NCBI GenBank assembly: GCA_964474285.1
Contig: CAYYSD010000003.1
Location: 1 to 64,000 of the forward strand
Reading direction: 5' to 3'
DNA: 64,000 nt
Source: JACRBT01 sp964474285
GTDB lineage: Bacteria; Chloroflexota; Dehalococcoidia; Tepidiformales; Tepidiformaceae
Below, in pieces: positions 9,346-17,129 of the stretch (its first letter is position 1; every line of letters begins with the position of its first letter). The notes under the pieces were generated by a model. It made no database searches and had not been told where the DNA came from. It saw nothing but the letters and a program-made list of their open reading frames with translations. The translations under genes were made by a program, and so were the position numbers.

Positions 9346-10038
9346 CTAGGCTTGTGGCGACTCGACAGCCGCGCCTTCGCTCTCTCCGAGGGCGGCGAAC
9401 TTGCGGCGGCCCTTGGGGGTCAGCACGCCTTCGATCAACATGGTCCGCAACAACGAGGAGAACTGTGGCGGCTTCACTTCGCCATCTTCGCTGTACCAGT
9501 TCGCCGTGCGGGCGATGGAGCCGAGCAAGATGGCGACGATGAGCCTCGGACGGCCCTCGATGAAAACGCCTGTTGCCTGGCCGCTCGCCACTGCCTCTTC
9601 AAGGATCATTGCATAGGCGCGTTGAGCAACGCCGATGCGCCGGCTCACCTGCGGCTGCACTGCGACGATCTCATGGAAGAACATGTACTTGCGATGGCGG
9701 TCGAGCGTCATGTCGATCGTGATATCGATGAGGTGGACGAGTGCCGCGACAGGATCGGTGTACCGGCAGACTGACTCGCGCGCCTGGGCACTCGAGTTTT
9801 GAAGGAGCACGATACGCACTTCAGCGTAGAGATCCTCCTTCGAGGAGAAGTGATAATAGACCGTTGCCTTGGTGACTCCGGCCGCGTGGGCGACGTCATC
9901 GATGGACGACGCAGCGTAGCCTCGTTCGCCGAAGATGTTCGCCGCAGCGGCGACGATTGACTCGCGAGTTCCGCCAGCCGTCTTGCTCCGCCGACGATTG
10001 ATCTGGCTCGACTGTTCTGCCTCCACCACGCGTTGCAC
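9346..10038 (-). CDS. TetR/AcrR-family transcriptional regulator
   Basis: This 230-residue protein has an N-terminal TetR helix-turn-helix (residues about 20-70: RESIVAAAANIFGERGY, then SIDDVAHAAGVTKATVYYHF) and an all-helical ligand domain typical of regulators of fatty-acid or CoA-ester metabolism. GTG start at 10038. It is divergent from the binding-protein gene at 10253. The intergenic region contains a 24-bp palindrome overlapping that gene's promoter, so this protein probably represses the transporter/CoA-ester operon and perhaps itself. The inducer is likely the imported compound or its CoA ester, but this is inference from position. Confidence 0.88.
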   Translation of the reverse strand: MQRVVEAEQSSQINRRRSKTAGGTRESIVAAAANIFGERGYAASSIDDVAHAAGVTKATVYYHFSSKEDLYAEVRIVLLQNSSAQARESVCRYTDPVAALVHLIDITIDMTLDRHRKYMFFHEIVAVQPQVSRRIGVAQRAYAMILEEAVASGQATGVFIEGRPRLIVAILLGSIARTANWYSEDGEVKPPQFSSLLRTMLIEGVLTPKGRRKFAALGESEGAAVESPQA

Positions 10039-10162
10039 ACCCCCGTTTGAACACTGTGTCCGCTCTTGAGACGGCCCGAAGCCCGGCGCCTGGCCCGCTC
10101 TAGAATGCCAGAAAGCGATGCTGCGGTCTCAAGAATGATCTCACGATCGGCCGGACGGATGA

Positions 10163-10193
10163 ACTTGCCAACCTATACTGGCAAGTCTAATAT
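10163..10193 (+). promoter_or_regulatory. Promoter of the first transporter operon with overlapping palindromic operator
   Basis: A -35 box TTGCCA (10165-10170), a 17-nt spacer and a -10 box TAATAT (10188-10193) lie about 60 bp upstream of the binding-protein start. The palindrome ACTTGCCA-N8-TGGCAAGT (10163-10186) covers the -35 box and most of the spacer. This is the geometry of a TetR-type operator that blocks RNA polymerase. The divergent TetR gene starts 125 bp away and is the obvious candidate to bind it. Confidence 0.65.
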
Positions 10194-10252
10194 CCCTTGG
10201 ACAGACGTTCCAGTCGCGCAAGCGTGATGGAACAACGGAGGGAATACGTACT

Positions 10253-11980
10253 GTGTCACTGGATAACTACTGGCTGAAACGAACCAACGGGCGCCTGGGG
10301 CGGCGCCGGCTCCTCGCGGGCGCTTCCACCGCCGGGCTTGGCCTCGCGGGCCTCGCGGCCGTCGGTTGCGGCGATGACGACGACGATGGCGGCACTACGG
10401 GGACCCCGGGCGGCGGCGGCGCGACCGCGCAACCCACTGCGGCCGCCCAGGCGAACCTGACTGCAACGCTCAATGTTGGCATCGGCTCCGACATCGGGAG
10501 TGGGGACCCTCAATCGCTCGCTGGCACTGGTGGTGGCAACTGGCCGAACACCAGCACCCACTTCATCACGCCACTCCACACAGATCGGGACACGTCCGAC
10601 GTCGTCGCGTACGCCGCCGAGTGGGCCTGGGTCGACGCGAACAAGGGTATAACGCTGAAGGTAAAGCCGGGCATCAAGTTCCACAACGGCGAGGTGCTCA
10701 ATGCCGACCAGCTCAAGTTCAACATTGACCGCGAACTCGGGCGGGCCGAGTACAACACCAAGTTTGCCAGCGGACACAAGAGCCAGTTCATCAACATCGG
10801 CGAAGTCAAGATCGTCGACGAAATGACCGTCCGGCTGGAGGTCATCAGTCCGGACGTGATCCTCCCGAGCAAGATGGCCGGGTCACTCCTGCTTGTGCCC
10901 CGCAAGTACGTTGAGCAGGTGGGAGACACGGGTTTCGCGGCGAACCCGGTCGGAAACGGACCGTTCAAGTTTGTTTCGCGCGTCGCCGATTCGCAGATCA
11001 AGAGCGTCCGCTTCGACGACTTCTTCTACGGCAGGGACCAGAAATACGGCCCTCGCCTGCCCTGGATTCAGAACCTGAACCAGCGAGTGATCCCCGAGGA
11101 GACAGCGCGGATCGCGGCCCTCGAGGCAGGTGAAATCGACCTCGCGCACAATGTCTCATCGGACCTCGCCAAGCAATTCCAGAGCAAGTCCGGCTTCACG
11201 GTGTTTGCGCTGCCGGGCGACCAGCCGATGCACATCCACATCAACACGACCATCGATAAGGGCATAGGCGGCGGCCCGAATCCATGGAAGGATGTTCGCG
11301 TCCGCCGCGCGGCCAATATGGCCATTGACCTCGACACAATCGTCAAGACGATCCTCACCGGAAACGAGAAGCGGAGCTTTGGCTCGGCGCAGCGCTCAGT
11401 CGGATTCCCGCAGGACCTCCCTGGCAAAGCGTTCAAGTACGATCCGGCACAGGCGAAGGCGCTGCTGACGCAGGCCGGCTTCGCCAACGGCTTCGAAACC
11501 GTGTTCAACTACCCGACGGGCCGATGGCCCAATACCGAACCCGTCGTGCAGGCGATCGCCAGCTACCTGGACAAAGTCGGCATCAAGGCCAAGCTCCAGG
11601 CGCAGCAATACCAGGTCACGACGACGGCGTTCAAGCAGCGCAGCAATGAAGGACTCACCTTCTGGGGCATGTCCGGCGGCGACGATCCCGGCCCGAACTT
11701 CCGCTACGGGTATCACTCCGAGGGCGGCTACACGATGTCGTATGATCCTGCCCTCGGTCTGGATTCGCTCATCGTGCAGAGCGAGGCAGCGTTCGACCCG
11801 GCGCAACGCAAGAGCCTCATCGGCCAGGTGATCACGAAGTTCTACGAGAACGCGTCGTGGATCTTCCTCTATGAGCCGGTGACCATCGCGATCGCCAACT
11901 CCAAGAAGGTTCAATGGACCCCCTACAACAAGGTCCTTTCGAATCCCGAATTCTGGAACATCAAGGTGATAGGCAGTTGA
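10253..11980 (+). CDS. ABC transporter substrate-binding lipoprotein (family 5, Dpp/Opp type)
   Basis: This 575-residue protein begins with an unusual DNYWLKRT stretch, then a twin-arginine motif (GRRRLLAG), a hydrophobic segment and a lipobox ending in Cys (LAAVGC). An acidic, Gly/Thr-rich linker follows (GDDDDD). It therefore looks Tat-exported and lipid-anchored. The mature part is an SBP_bac_5 domain (VKPGIKFHNGEVLNADQLKF, NPVGNGPFKF, DVRVRRAANMAIDLD). The family captures peptides, nickel, oligosaccharides and other small organics, so the ligand is open. It is the first gene of an operon continuing with an enoyl-CoA hydratase (TGATG overlap), two permeases, a CoA-transferase and an acyl-CoA carboxylase. 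This suggests that an organic acid is imported. No ATPase gene accompanies it. Confidence 0.9.
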   Translation: MSLDNYWLKRTNGRLGRRRLLAGASTAGLGLAGLAAVGCGDDDDDGGTTGTPGGGGATAQPTAAAQANLTATLNVGIGSDIGSGDPQSLAGTGGGNWPNTSTHFITPLHTDRDTSDVVAYAAEWAWVDANKGITLKVKPGIKFHNGEVLNADQLKFNIDRELGRAEYNTKFASGHKSQFINIGEVKIVDEMTVRLEVISPDVILPSKMAGSLLLVPRKYVEQVGDTGFAANPVGNGPFKFVSRVADSQIKSVRFDDFFYGRDQKYGPRLPWIQNLNQRVIPEETARIAALEAGEIDLAHNVSSDLAKQFQSKSGFTVFALPGDQPMHIHINTTIDKGIGGGPNPWKDVRVRRAANMAIDLDTIVKTILTGNEKRSFGSAQRSVGFPQDLPGKAFKYDPAQAKALLTQAGFANGFETVFNYPTGRWPNTEPVVQAIASYLDKVGIKAKLQAQQYQVTTTAFKQRSNEGLTFWGMSGGDDPGPNFRYGYHSEGGYTMSYDPALGLDSLIVQSEAAFDPAQRKSLIGQVITKFYENASWIFLYEPVTIAIANSKKVQWTPYNKVLSNPEFWNIKVIGS

Positions 11981-12765
11981 TGGAGCAAGACGTACTCCTG
12001 GTCGACAAAGGACCGGTGACCACACTTACGTTGAATCGTCCGGAAAAGCTCAATGCGTTGAATCGCCAGTTGGGGACGACGTTCATTCAGACGATGATGG
12101 AAGTTGGGTTCGATCCGGCGGTTCGCGCGATCGTGATCCGCGGATCCGGCCGGTCCTTTTGCGCCGGCGATGACGTCTCTGGAACTTCGCCAGTGGACCC
12201 GGCCTATGACCGCAGCGATCCCATCGCTGCGGGCCGTCTCGGCCACTACTGGCAGCTGCAACGCACTATTCGCCTTGTTCCACGCCCTGTCATTGTCCGC
12301 GTCCATGGGCATTGCATGGGCGCGGGCATGGACATGATGCTGTCCTCCGACTACGCCGTGGCGGCAGACACGGCGATCTTCGCGGTGGTGTTCATCAAGC
12401 GGGCAATCGCTGCGGGCACCGTCATGCTTCCCCGCTACGTCGGGATGAAGCGGGCAACGGAAATGCTCTTCGAAGGCGAAACGATCAACGCTCACCAGGC
12501 CCTCGAGTTGGGCCTGGTGACGAAGGTCGTACCCGAGCCGCAGCTCGATGCGGAAGTCTCGGCGCTCGCGGAGAAGCTCGCGAACAGCGCGACGCGAACC
12601 ATCGGGCTGATCAAGCACGGGCTCAACCAGGCCTACTTCCCGGCCCTCGAAGACGAATTGCAGGACATGGCGTTTCTTCAGCAATTCGCTTCCAGGACTG
12701 AGGACTCAGCGGAGGCGAAGAGCGCATGGCGTGAACGCCGTAAGCCCGTCTTCGCCGGGCGGTAA
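11980..12765 (+). CDS. Enoyl-CoA hydratase/isomerase family protein
   Basis: This is a 261-residue crotonase-fold protein whose ATG at 11980 overlaps the stop of the binding-protein gene (TGATG). The frame is open further upstream, but the overlap fixes the likely start. Family features are TLNRPEKLNALN, the oxyanion region GRSFCAGDD and HGHCMGAGMDMMLSSDYAVA. Of the two acid/base Glu of classical hydratases, the first is Asp (GAGMD) and the second appears to be Phe (AVVFIKR). Simple syn-hydration is thus not assured; an isomerase, hydrolase or lyase reaction on a CoA ester is possible. It is unusual for this gene to sit between a binding protein and its permeases, which ties it to metabolism of the imported compound. 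Confidence 0.85.
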   Translation: MEQDVLLVDKGPVTTLTLNRPEKLNALNRQLGTTFIQTMMEVGFDPAVRAIVIRGSGRSFCAGDDVSGTSPVDPAYDRSDPIAAGRLGHYWQLQRTIRLVPRPVIVRVHGHCMGAGMDMMLSSDYAVAADTAIFAVVFIKRAIAAGTVMLPRYVGMKRATEMLFEGETINAHQALELGLVTKVVPEPQLDAEVSALAEKLANSATRTIGLIKHGLNQAYFPALEDELQDMAFLQQFASRTEDSAEAKSAWRERRKPVFAGR

Positions 12766-12771
12766 GGGACC

Positions 12772-13713
12772 ATGGGCAATTCGCGAAGCCTCTGGCGCCT
12801 GTTGCTCCCGCGCTTTCTCCAGGCCGTTGTCGTCATCTGGGTCGTGGTGACGGTGGTGTTCTTCATCACCCGTCTCACCGGTGATCCGATCACGATCCTC
12901 GCCCCCGTGAGCGCCACGCAGGCAGACATTGACGAAATCAAGGAAGCGAACGGGCTCGACGACCCGATCCCCGTGCAATACGTGCGCTTCCTCTGGCAGG
13001 CGGTCAGGCTCGACATGGGGAACTCGTTCCGCACCGGCCAGCCTGCGTTTCACGAAATCCGGTCGCGCATCATCCCCACAGCCCAGTTAGGAGCGACTGC
13101 GCTCACGTTCTCGCTCATCTTTGGCGTCACCATCGGGACTTTGTCCGCGGTCTTGCGCGGCACTCCGGTCGATGTCTTTGCACGGATGATTGCGCTGCTG
13201 GGACAGGCCGCGCCCAACTTCTGGCTCGGCATCATGCTCATTCTGCTCTTCGCCGTGAAGTTGGAAGTCGTGCCCACCGGCGGCAACACAAGCTGGAACT
13301 CAATCATCCTGCCTGCACTGACGCTCGGTTCGGCGAGTTCGGCATCAATCATTCGGCTGACTCGCAGTGGGATGCTCGATGTGATGCGCAGCGATTTCGT
13401 GCGCACGGCCCGGGCGAAGGGCGTTCCCGAACGACTCATCATCTGGCGGCACACCCTTCGTCATGCGTTGCTGCCGGTGCTCACCGTGCTCGGCATCCAG
13501 GTCGGCTTCGTGTTGTCGGGGTCGATCGTTGTGGAGACAGTCTTCTCGTGGCCGGGCATGGGCCGGCTCATGATTCAGTCGATCAACAGTTCCGACTACC
13601 CCGTCGTCCAGATGGGCGTGATGCTCACGGCCATTATGATCGTCACCGCCAATTTCCTGGTCGATGTCTGCTATTCGCTGCTCGACCCGCGCATTTCGAG
13701 TTCCGCCGTATGA
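12772..13713 (+). CDS. ABC transporter permease, DppB type
   Basis: This 313-residue protein has six predicted membrane segments and the DppB/OppB signature. It carries an N-terminal segment ending FFITRLTGDP, a periplasmic loop, and the cytoplasmic EAA loop (RTARAKGVPERLIIWRHTLR) that docks on an ATPase. It starts 6 bp after the hydratase gene and its stop overlaps the next permease start (ATGA, 13710-13713). With the binding protein at 10253 and the permease at 13710 it would form the membrane channel of an importer. The ATP-hydrolysing subunits must be encoded elsewhere. Confidence 0.9.
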   Translation: MGNSRSLWRLLLPRFLQAVVVIWVVVTVVFFITRLTGDPITILAPVSATQADIDEIKEANGLDDPIPVQYVRFLWQAVRLDMGNSFRTGQPAFHEIRSRIIPTAQLGATALTFSLIFGVTIGTLSAVLRGTPVDVFARMIALLGQAAPNFWLGIMLILLFAVKLEVVPTGGNTSWNSIILPALTLGSASSASIIRLTRSGMLDVMRSDFVRTARAKGVPERLIIWRHTLRHALLPVLTVLGIQVGFVLSGSIVVETVFSWPGMGRLMIQSINSSDYPVVQMGVMLTAIMIVTANFLVDVCYSLLDPRISSSAV

Positions 13714-14618
13714 CGACAGACACTCCGCACACCACCATTTCCGCGACATCTCTGGAATGGGTCGCGCCGCCTCGGCCACTGCGCGTAAAGCTGCGCCGCT
13801 TCAAAGGGGCGGCGCCGTGGCTGTGCGTCTATTTGGCCTTCATCATCATTGGTGTCGGCGCACCGGTGATCGCTCCCCACGACCCGAACGATCAGGAACT
13901 CATCGCCCGGTTGCTTCCGCCGTTCTGGGAGGACCGGGGGACGGCGTCCCATCTTCTCGGGACGGATAACCTTGGCCGCGACGTGCTGTCCCGCATGATT
14001 TACGGAACGCGGCTGTCGCTGTTCGTGGTCGCTGTGTCAGTGCCGTTGTCGATGGTGTTCGGGTCGACGCTCGGCCTCGTGGCCGGCCTGCGCGGCGGCA
14101 TCGTCGACAAGCTCATCATGCGCATGGTCGATATCCAGCTCGCGCTGCCGGCCATTCTTTTTGCTGTACTCCTAGCGGCAGCCTATGGCGCCAGCCTGCG
14201 CAACGTGCTGCTCATCATCGTGTTCTTTCGCTGGGCCGGGTTCGCGCGGCTGGTTCGTGGCGAGGTGCTCAGCTTGCGCGAACGCGACTTCGTGCTCGCG
14301 ACACGCTCCGTCGGCGCGTCTGAAACGCGCATCGCTATCCGCCACATCGTTCCGAATCTGATGAACGTTGTGGTCATCCTCGCGACGCTCGACATCGCCA
14401 GCGTCATCCTCATTGAAGCTGCGCTGAGCTTCATTGGTGTGGGCGTGCCGCCGCCAACTGCATCGTGGGGTGCGATGGTTTCTGAAGGGCGCAACTACAT
14501 CACGGTCGCCTGGTGGCTCGCCACGCTGCCCGGTTTGGCCATCCTCATCGTGTCGCTTTCGGGCAACCTCATCGGCGACTGGCTCCGCGACTATCTCGAC
14601 CCGAAGTTGAGAAACTAG
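13710..14618 (+). CDS. ABC transporter permease, DppC type
   Basis: This 302-residue DppC/OppC permease starts at ATG 13710, overlapping the DppB stop by 4 bp. Longer in-frame starts lie inside the DppB gene and are rejected. Family features are the N-terminal membrane segment after a basic cytoplasmic tail, the HLLGTDNLGRDVLSRMIYG block after the first periplasmic loop, and the EAA loop (LRERDFVLATRSVGASETRI). The C-terminus GDWLRDYLDPKLRN is typical. It pairs with the DppB protein as a heterodimeric channel. Confidence 0.9.
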   Translation: MTTDTPHTTISATSLEWVAPPRPLRVKLRRFKGAAPWLCVYLAFIIIGVGAPVIAPHDPNDQELIARLLPPFWEDRGTASHLLGTDNLGRDVLSRMIYGTRLSLFVVAVSVPLSMVFGSTLGLVAGLRGGIVDKLIMRMVDIQLALPAILFAVLLAAAYGASLRNVLLIIVFFRWAGFARLVRGEVLSLRERDFVLATRSVGASETRIAIRHIVPNLMNVVVILATLDIASVILIEAALSFIGVGVPPPTASWGAMVSEGRNYITVAWWLATLPGLAILIVSLSGNLIGDWLRDYLDPKLRN

Positions 14619-14621
14619 TGG

Positions 14622-17024
14622 ATGCCTGACATCGAATTGCCGCTTGCCGGCGCACGAGTTGTGGACCTGACCGACGAATCCGGCGTCTTCGCGGCGCGGT
14701 TGCTCGCCGACCTCGGCGCAGAGGTTGTCCGAGTTGAATCCCCGCGCGGGGATTCAATCCGGCGTCGTGGGCCGTTTGCGGAAGGCGGGGCGGCCTGCGA
14801 AGGCGGCTACCCGCACTTGCTCTACAACGCCGGCAAGCGATCGGTGGCCCTGAATCTCGCGGAGGGCGCCGACCGCGAACGTCTCGAGCAGATTCTCGCG
14901 AGGGCCGAACTGGTGCTCGCACCAGTACGCCGTAGCGCGGTGCTCAACGAGATCCTGGACCCTGTACGGCTTGCGAGGGTGCACCCTCACCTTGCCCTCG
15001 TTGACATCGTCTGGCGACGCGACGCCCCGGCACTTCCCGGCAGCGACCTTGCGGCCGTGGCATCCGGTGGTCTGCTCTGGCTCAACGGGTTCCCGGGGGA
15101 TCCTCCGAATTATCCCGCGGGGTTTCTTGGCTATAAGCAGGCATCGCTCGCGGCCGCCTTCGCCGCGGTTTCGCTGCTGCGCTCAGGTGCCCTCGGGCAC
15201 CCGGCCCGTCATGCGACCATCGGGATACAGGAGGCCGTCACCTGGACGACTATCCAGAGCGGCAACCAGAACGCCTGGCTGTGGGAGCACCGCAGTCCCG
15301 GCCGGACTGGCGGGTCCACGGCAGGAAACCAGTCCATCTACCAGGCGAAGGACGGCGGCTGGGTTTCGTTCGTCATCCCGCCACCCTATTGGAGTTCCTA
15401 TGCGGCGTGGGTCAACGAAGTCTTCGGTGAAGACATGTTCCTCGCGCCGGAATGGAGCGACCCACACTATCGAATTGGCAAGGGCGAAATCGTCGGCCCG
15501 TTCACGCGGGAACTCTGCAGAAGGTTCAGTGCGCGCCAACTCGTGGACATCGGACAGGCGCGCCACCTCCTTGTCTGCCCCGTGAACACGGTGGAGGACC
15601 TCGCGAACGACGAGCACTTGATCGCGCGAGGGTTCTATGAAGACACCTGGCAACCATCCATCCAACGTTCCGTGAGGATGCCGCTGTCCCCTTTTCGGAG
15701 CGCCGGGGCGCCGAACTCCCTGCGGCCCGCGCCCGCGCTGGGCGAACACACGGCCGATGTCCTGGAAGCGATGGGCGGCGCGGTCCCTACCCCTGCCGCG
15801 CCGCCTTCGCCCGCCATTCCCGGCCTGCCCCTTCGCGGCGTTCGCGTGCTGGACTTCTGCTGGCTCATCGCCGGGCCGCTGAGCACGCGCCTGCTCGCCG
15901 ACCTGGGCGCGGAAGTGATCAAGGTCGAATCCCATGCCCGCCTGGACCGCATCCGTGAAGGCCAGATCACGCCGCCTGGCGGCTCCAGCATCAACACGGC
16001 GCCCGTCTTCAACGACTGCAATACCAACAAGAAGAGCATCGCGCTCAACCTGGGTTCGCCCAGGGGCATCGAGATTGCCCGGCGCCTCGTCGCGACCGCC
16101 GACATGGTGACCTCAAATTTCACACCAGAACGCATGGACCGTTGGGGCCTGGGCTATTCCGACCTCGTCGCGATCAAGCCCGACATCATCGCCGCCAGCA
16201 TGCCGGTGATGGGCCGGGAAGGGCCGCACAGCTCCTGGGGAGCCTACGGCAACGGCGTCATCGCGATGTCCGGCATCTCGTCCCTCACAGGCTTCCCGAA
16301 TCGCCCGCCCGTCGGACTGGGCCCGCTCCACTCCGATTTCACTGCGCCCTACTTCCTCGCGACGCAGGTCATGGCTGCGCTCCGTTACCGCGATCGGACG
16401 GGTAAGGGCCAGTTCATCGAGATGGCGCAATACGAGACGGCCGTGGCACTCCTCGACACAGAACTGACCGAGTACCTGAACGGTGGCCCAATGCCCGAAC
16501 GGCGAGGAAACCGCAGCCGCTTCGAAGCCCCCCACGGCGTCTTCCGCGCCGCGGGAGACGACTCATGGGTCGCACTCAGCGCGCGCGACGACGAGCAATG
16601 GCAGACGCTTTGCCGGGTGATTGGTCGCGAAGACCTCGGCCACCGCCCTGAGCTGGCCCACCTCGAGGGGCGCCGGGCCCACGAAGACGAGATCGAGGCG
16701 GCAATCACCGAATTCACATCAAGCCTCACCGCGCCGGAAATCGCAACCGAACTTCTCGCCGCGGGTATCGCTGCGAGCCCCGTGAACCGCATCCAGGATC
16801 TCGTGGAGACGGACCCTGGAATGGCGGGCTTTTTCGTTCCACTGCCGCATCCCGAAGTTGGCTCGATCCTCACGCAAAACGAACCCGTCATCCTCGATGG
16901 CAACCGGCTGCCGCTGACGCGCGCGCCGCTGTTTGGCGAACACACCCACGAAGTCCTTGCGGACCTCCTCGGAATCGGTGACAACGAGTTCGCTGAGCTG
17001 GTGGCGGAGGGCGTCCTTTCGTAG
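14622..17024 (+). CDS. Fused double-domain class III CoA-transferase (CaiB/BaiF)
   Basis: This 800-residue protein comprises two CaiB/BaiF domains. The first begins ELPLAGARVVDLTDESGVFA; the second begins near residue 403 (PLRGVRVLDFCWLIAGPLST). By eye the catalytic Asp is conserved in domain 2 (LHSDFTAPYF, D572) and replaced by Tyr in domain 1 (FLGYKQAS, Y171). Domain 2 also has the conserved RTGKGQFIEMAQ block. The gene starts 3 bp after the DppC stop, inside a transporter operon, so it probably attaches CoA to the imported acid using another acyl-CoA as donor. The biotin-dependent carboxylase gene follows after about 105 bp. A 24-bp perfect palindrome lies inside this gene at 14734-14757. 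Confidence 0.88.
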   Translation: MPDIELPLAGARVVDLTDESGVFAARLLADLGAEVVRVESPRGDSIRRRGPFAEGGAACEGGYPHLLYNAGKRSVALNLAEGADRERLEQILARAELVLAPVRRSAVLNEILDPVRLARVHPHLALVDIVWRRDAPALPGSDLAAVASGGLLWLNGFPGDPPNYPAGFLGYKQASLAAAFAAVSLLRSGALGHPARHATIGIQEAVTWTTIQSGNQNAWLWEHRSPGRTGGSTAGNQSIYQAKDGGWVSFVIPPPYWSSYAAWVNEVFGEDMFLAPEWSDPHYRIGKGEIVGPFTRELCRRFSARQLVDIGQARHLLVCPVNTVEDLANDEHLIARGFYEDTWQPSIQRSVRMPLSPFRSAGAPNSLRPAPALGEHTADVLEAMGGAVPTPAAPPSPAIPGLPLRGVRVLDFCWLIAGPLSTRLLADLGAEVIKVESHARLDRIREGQITPPGGSSINTAPVFNDCNTNKKSIALNLGSPRGIEIARRLVATADMVTSNFTPERMDRWGLGYSDLVAIKPDIIAASMPVMGREGPHSSWGAYGNGVIAMSGISSLTGFPNRPPVGLGPLHSDFTAPYFLATQVMAALRYRDRTGKGQFIEMAQYETAVALLDTELTEYLNGGPMPERRGNRSRFEAPHGVFRAAGDDSWVALSARDDEQWQTLCRVIGREDLGHRPELAHLEGRRAHEDEIEAAITEFTSSLTAPEIATELLAAGIAASPVNRIQDLVETDPGMAGFFVPLPHPEVGSILTQNEPVILDGNRLPLTRAPLFGEHTHEVLADLLGIGDNEFAELVAEGVLS

Positions 17025-17129
17025 TGTGGGTGGGCTTCCGGGGAAACCAACGGCGGGCAATCATCACGTGCACACGCGGCTTTCTGCGAGCACGCAATGT
17101 TCGTTTCGAACTCACCCTCTGGAGGAACC

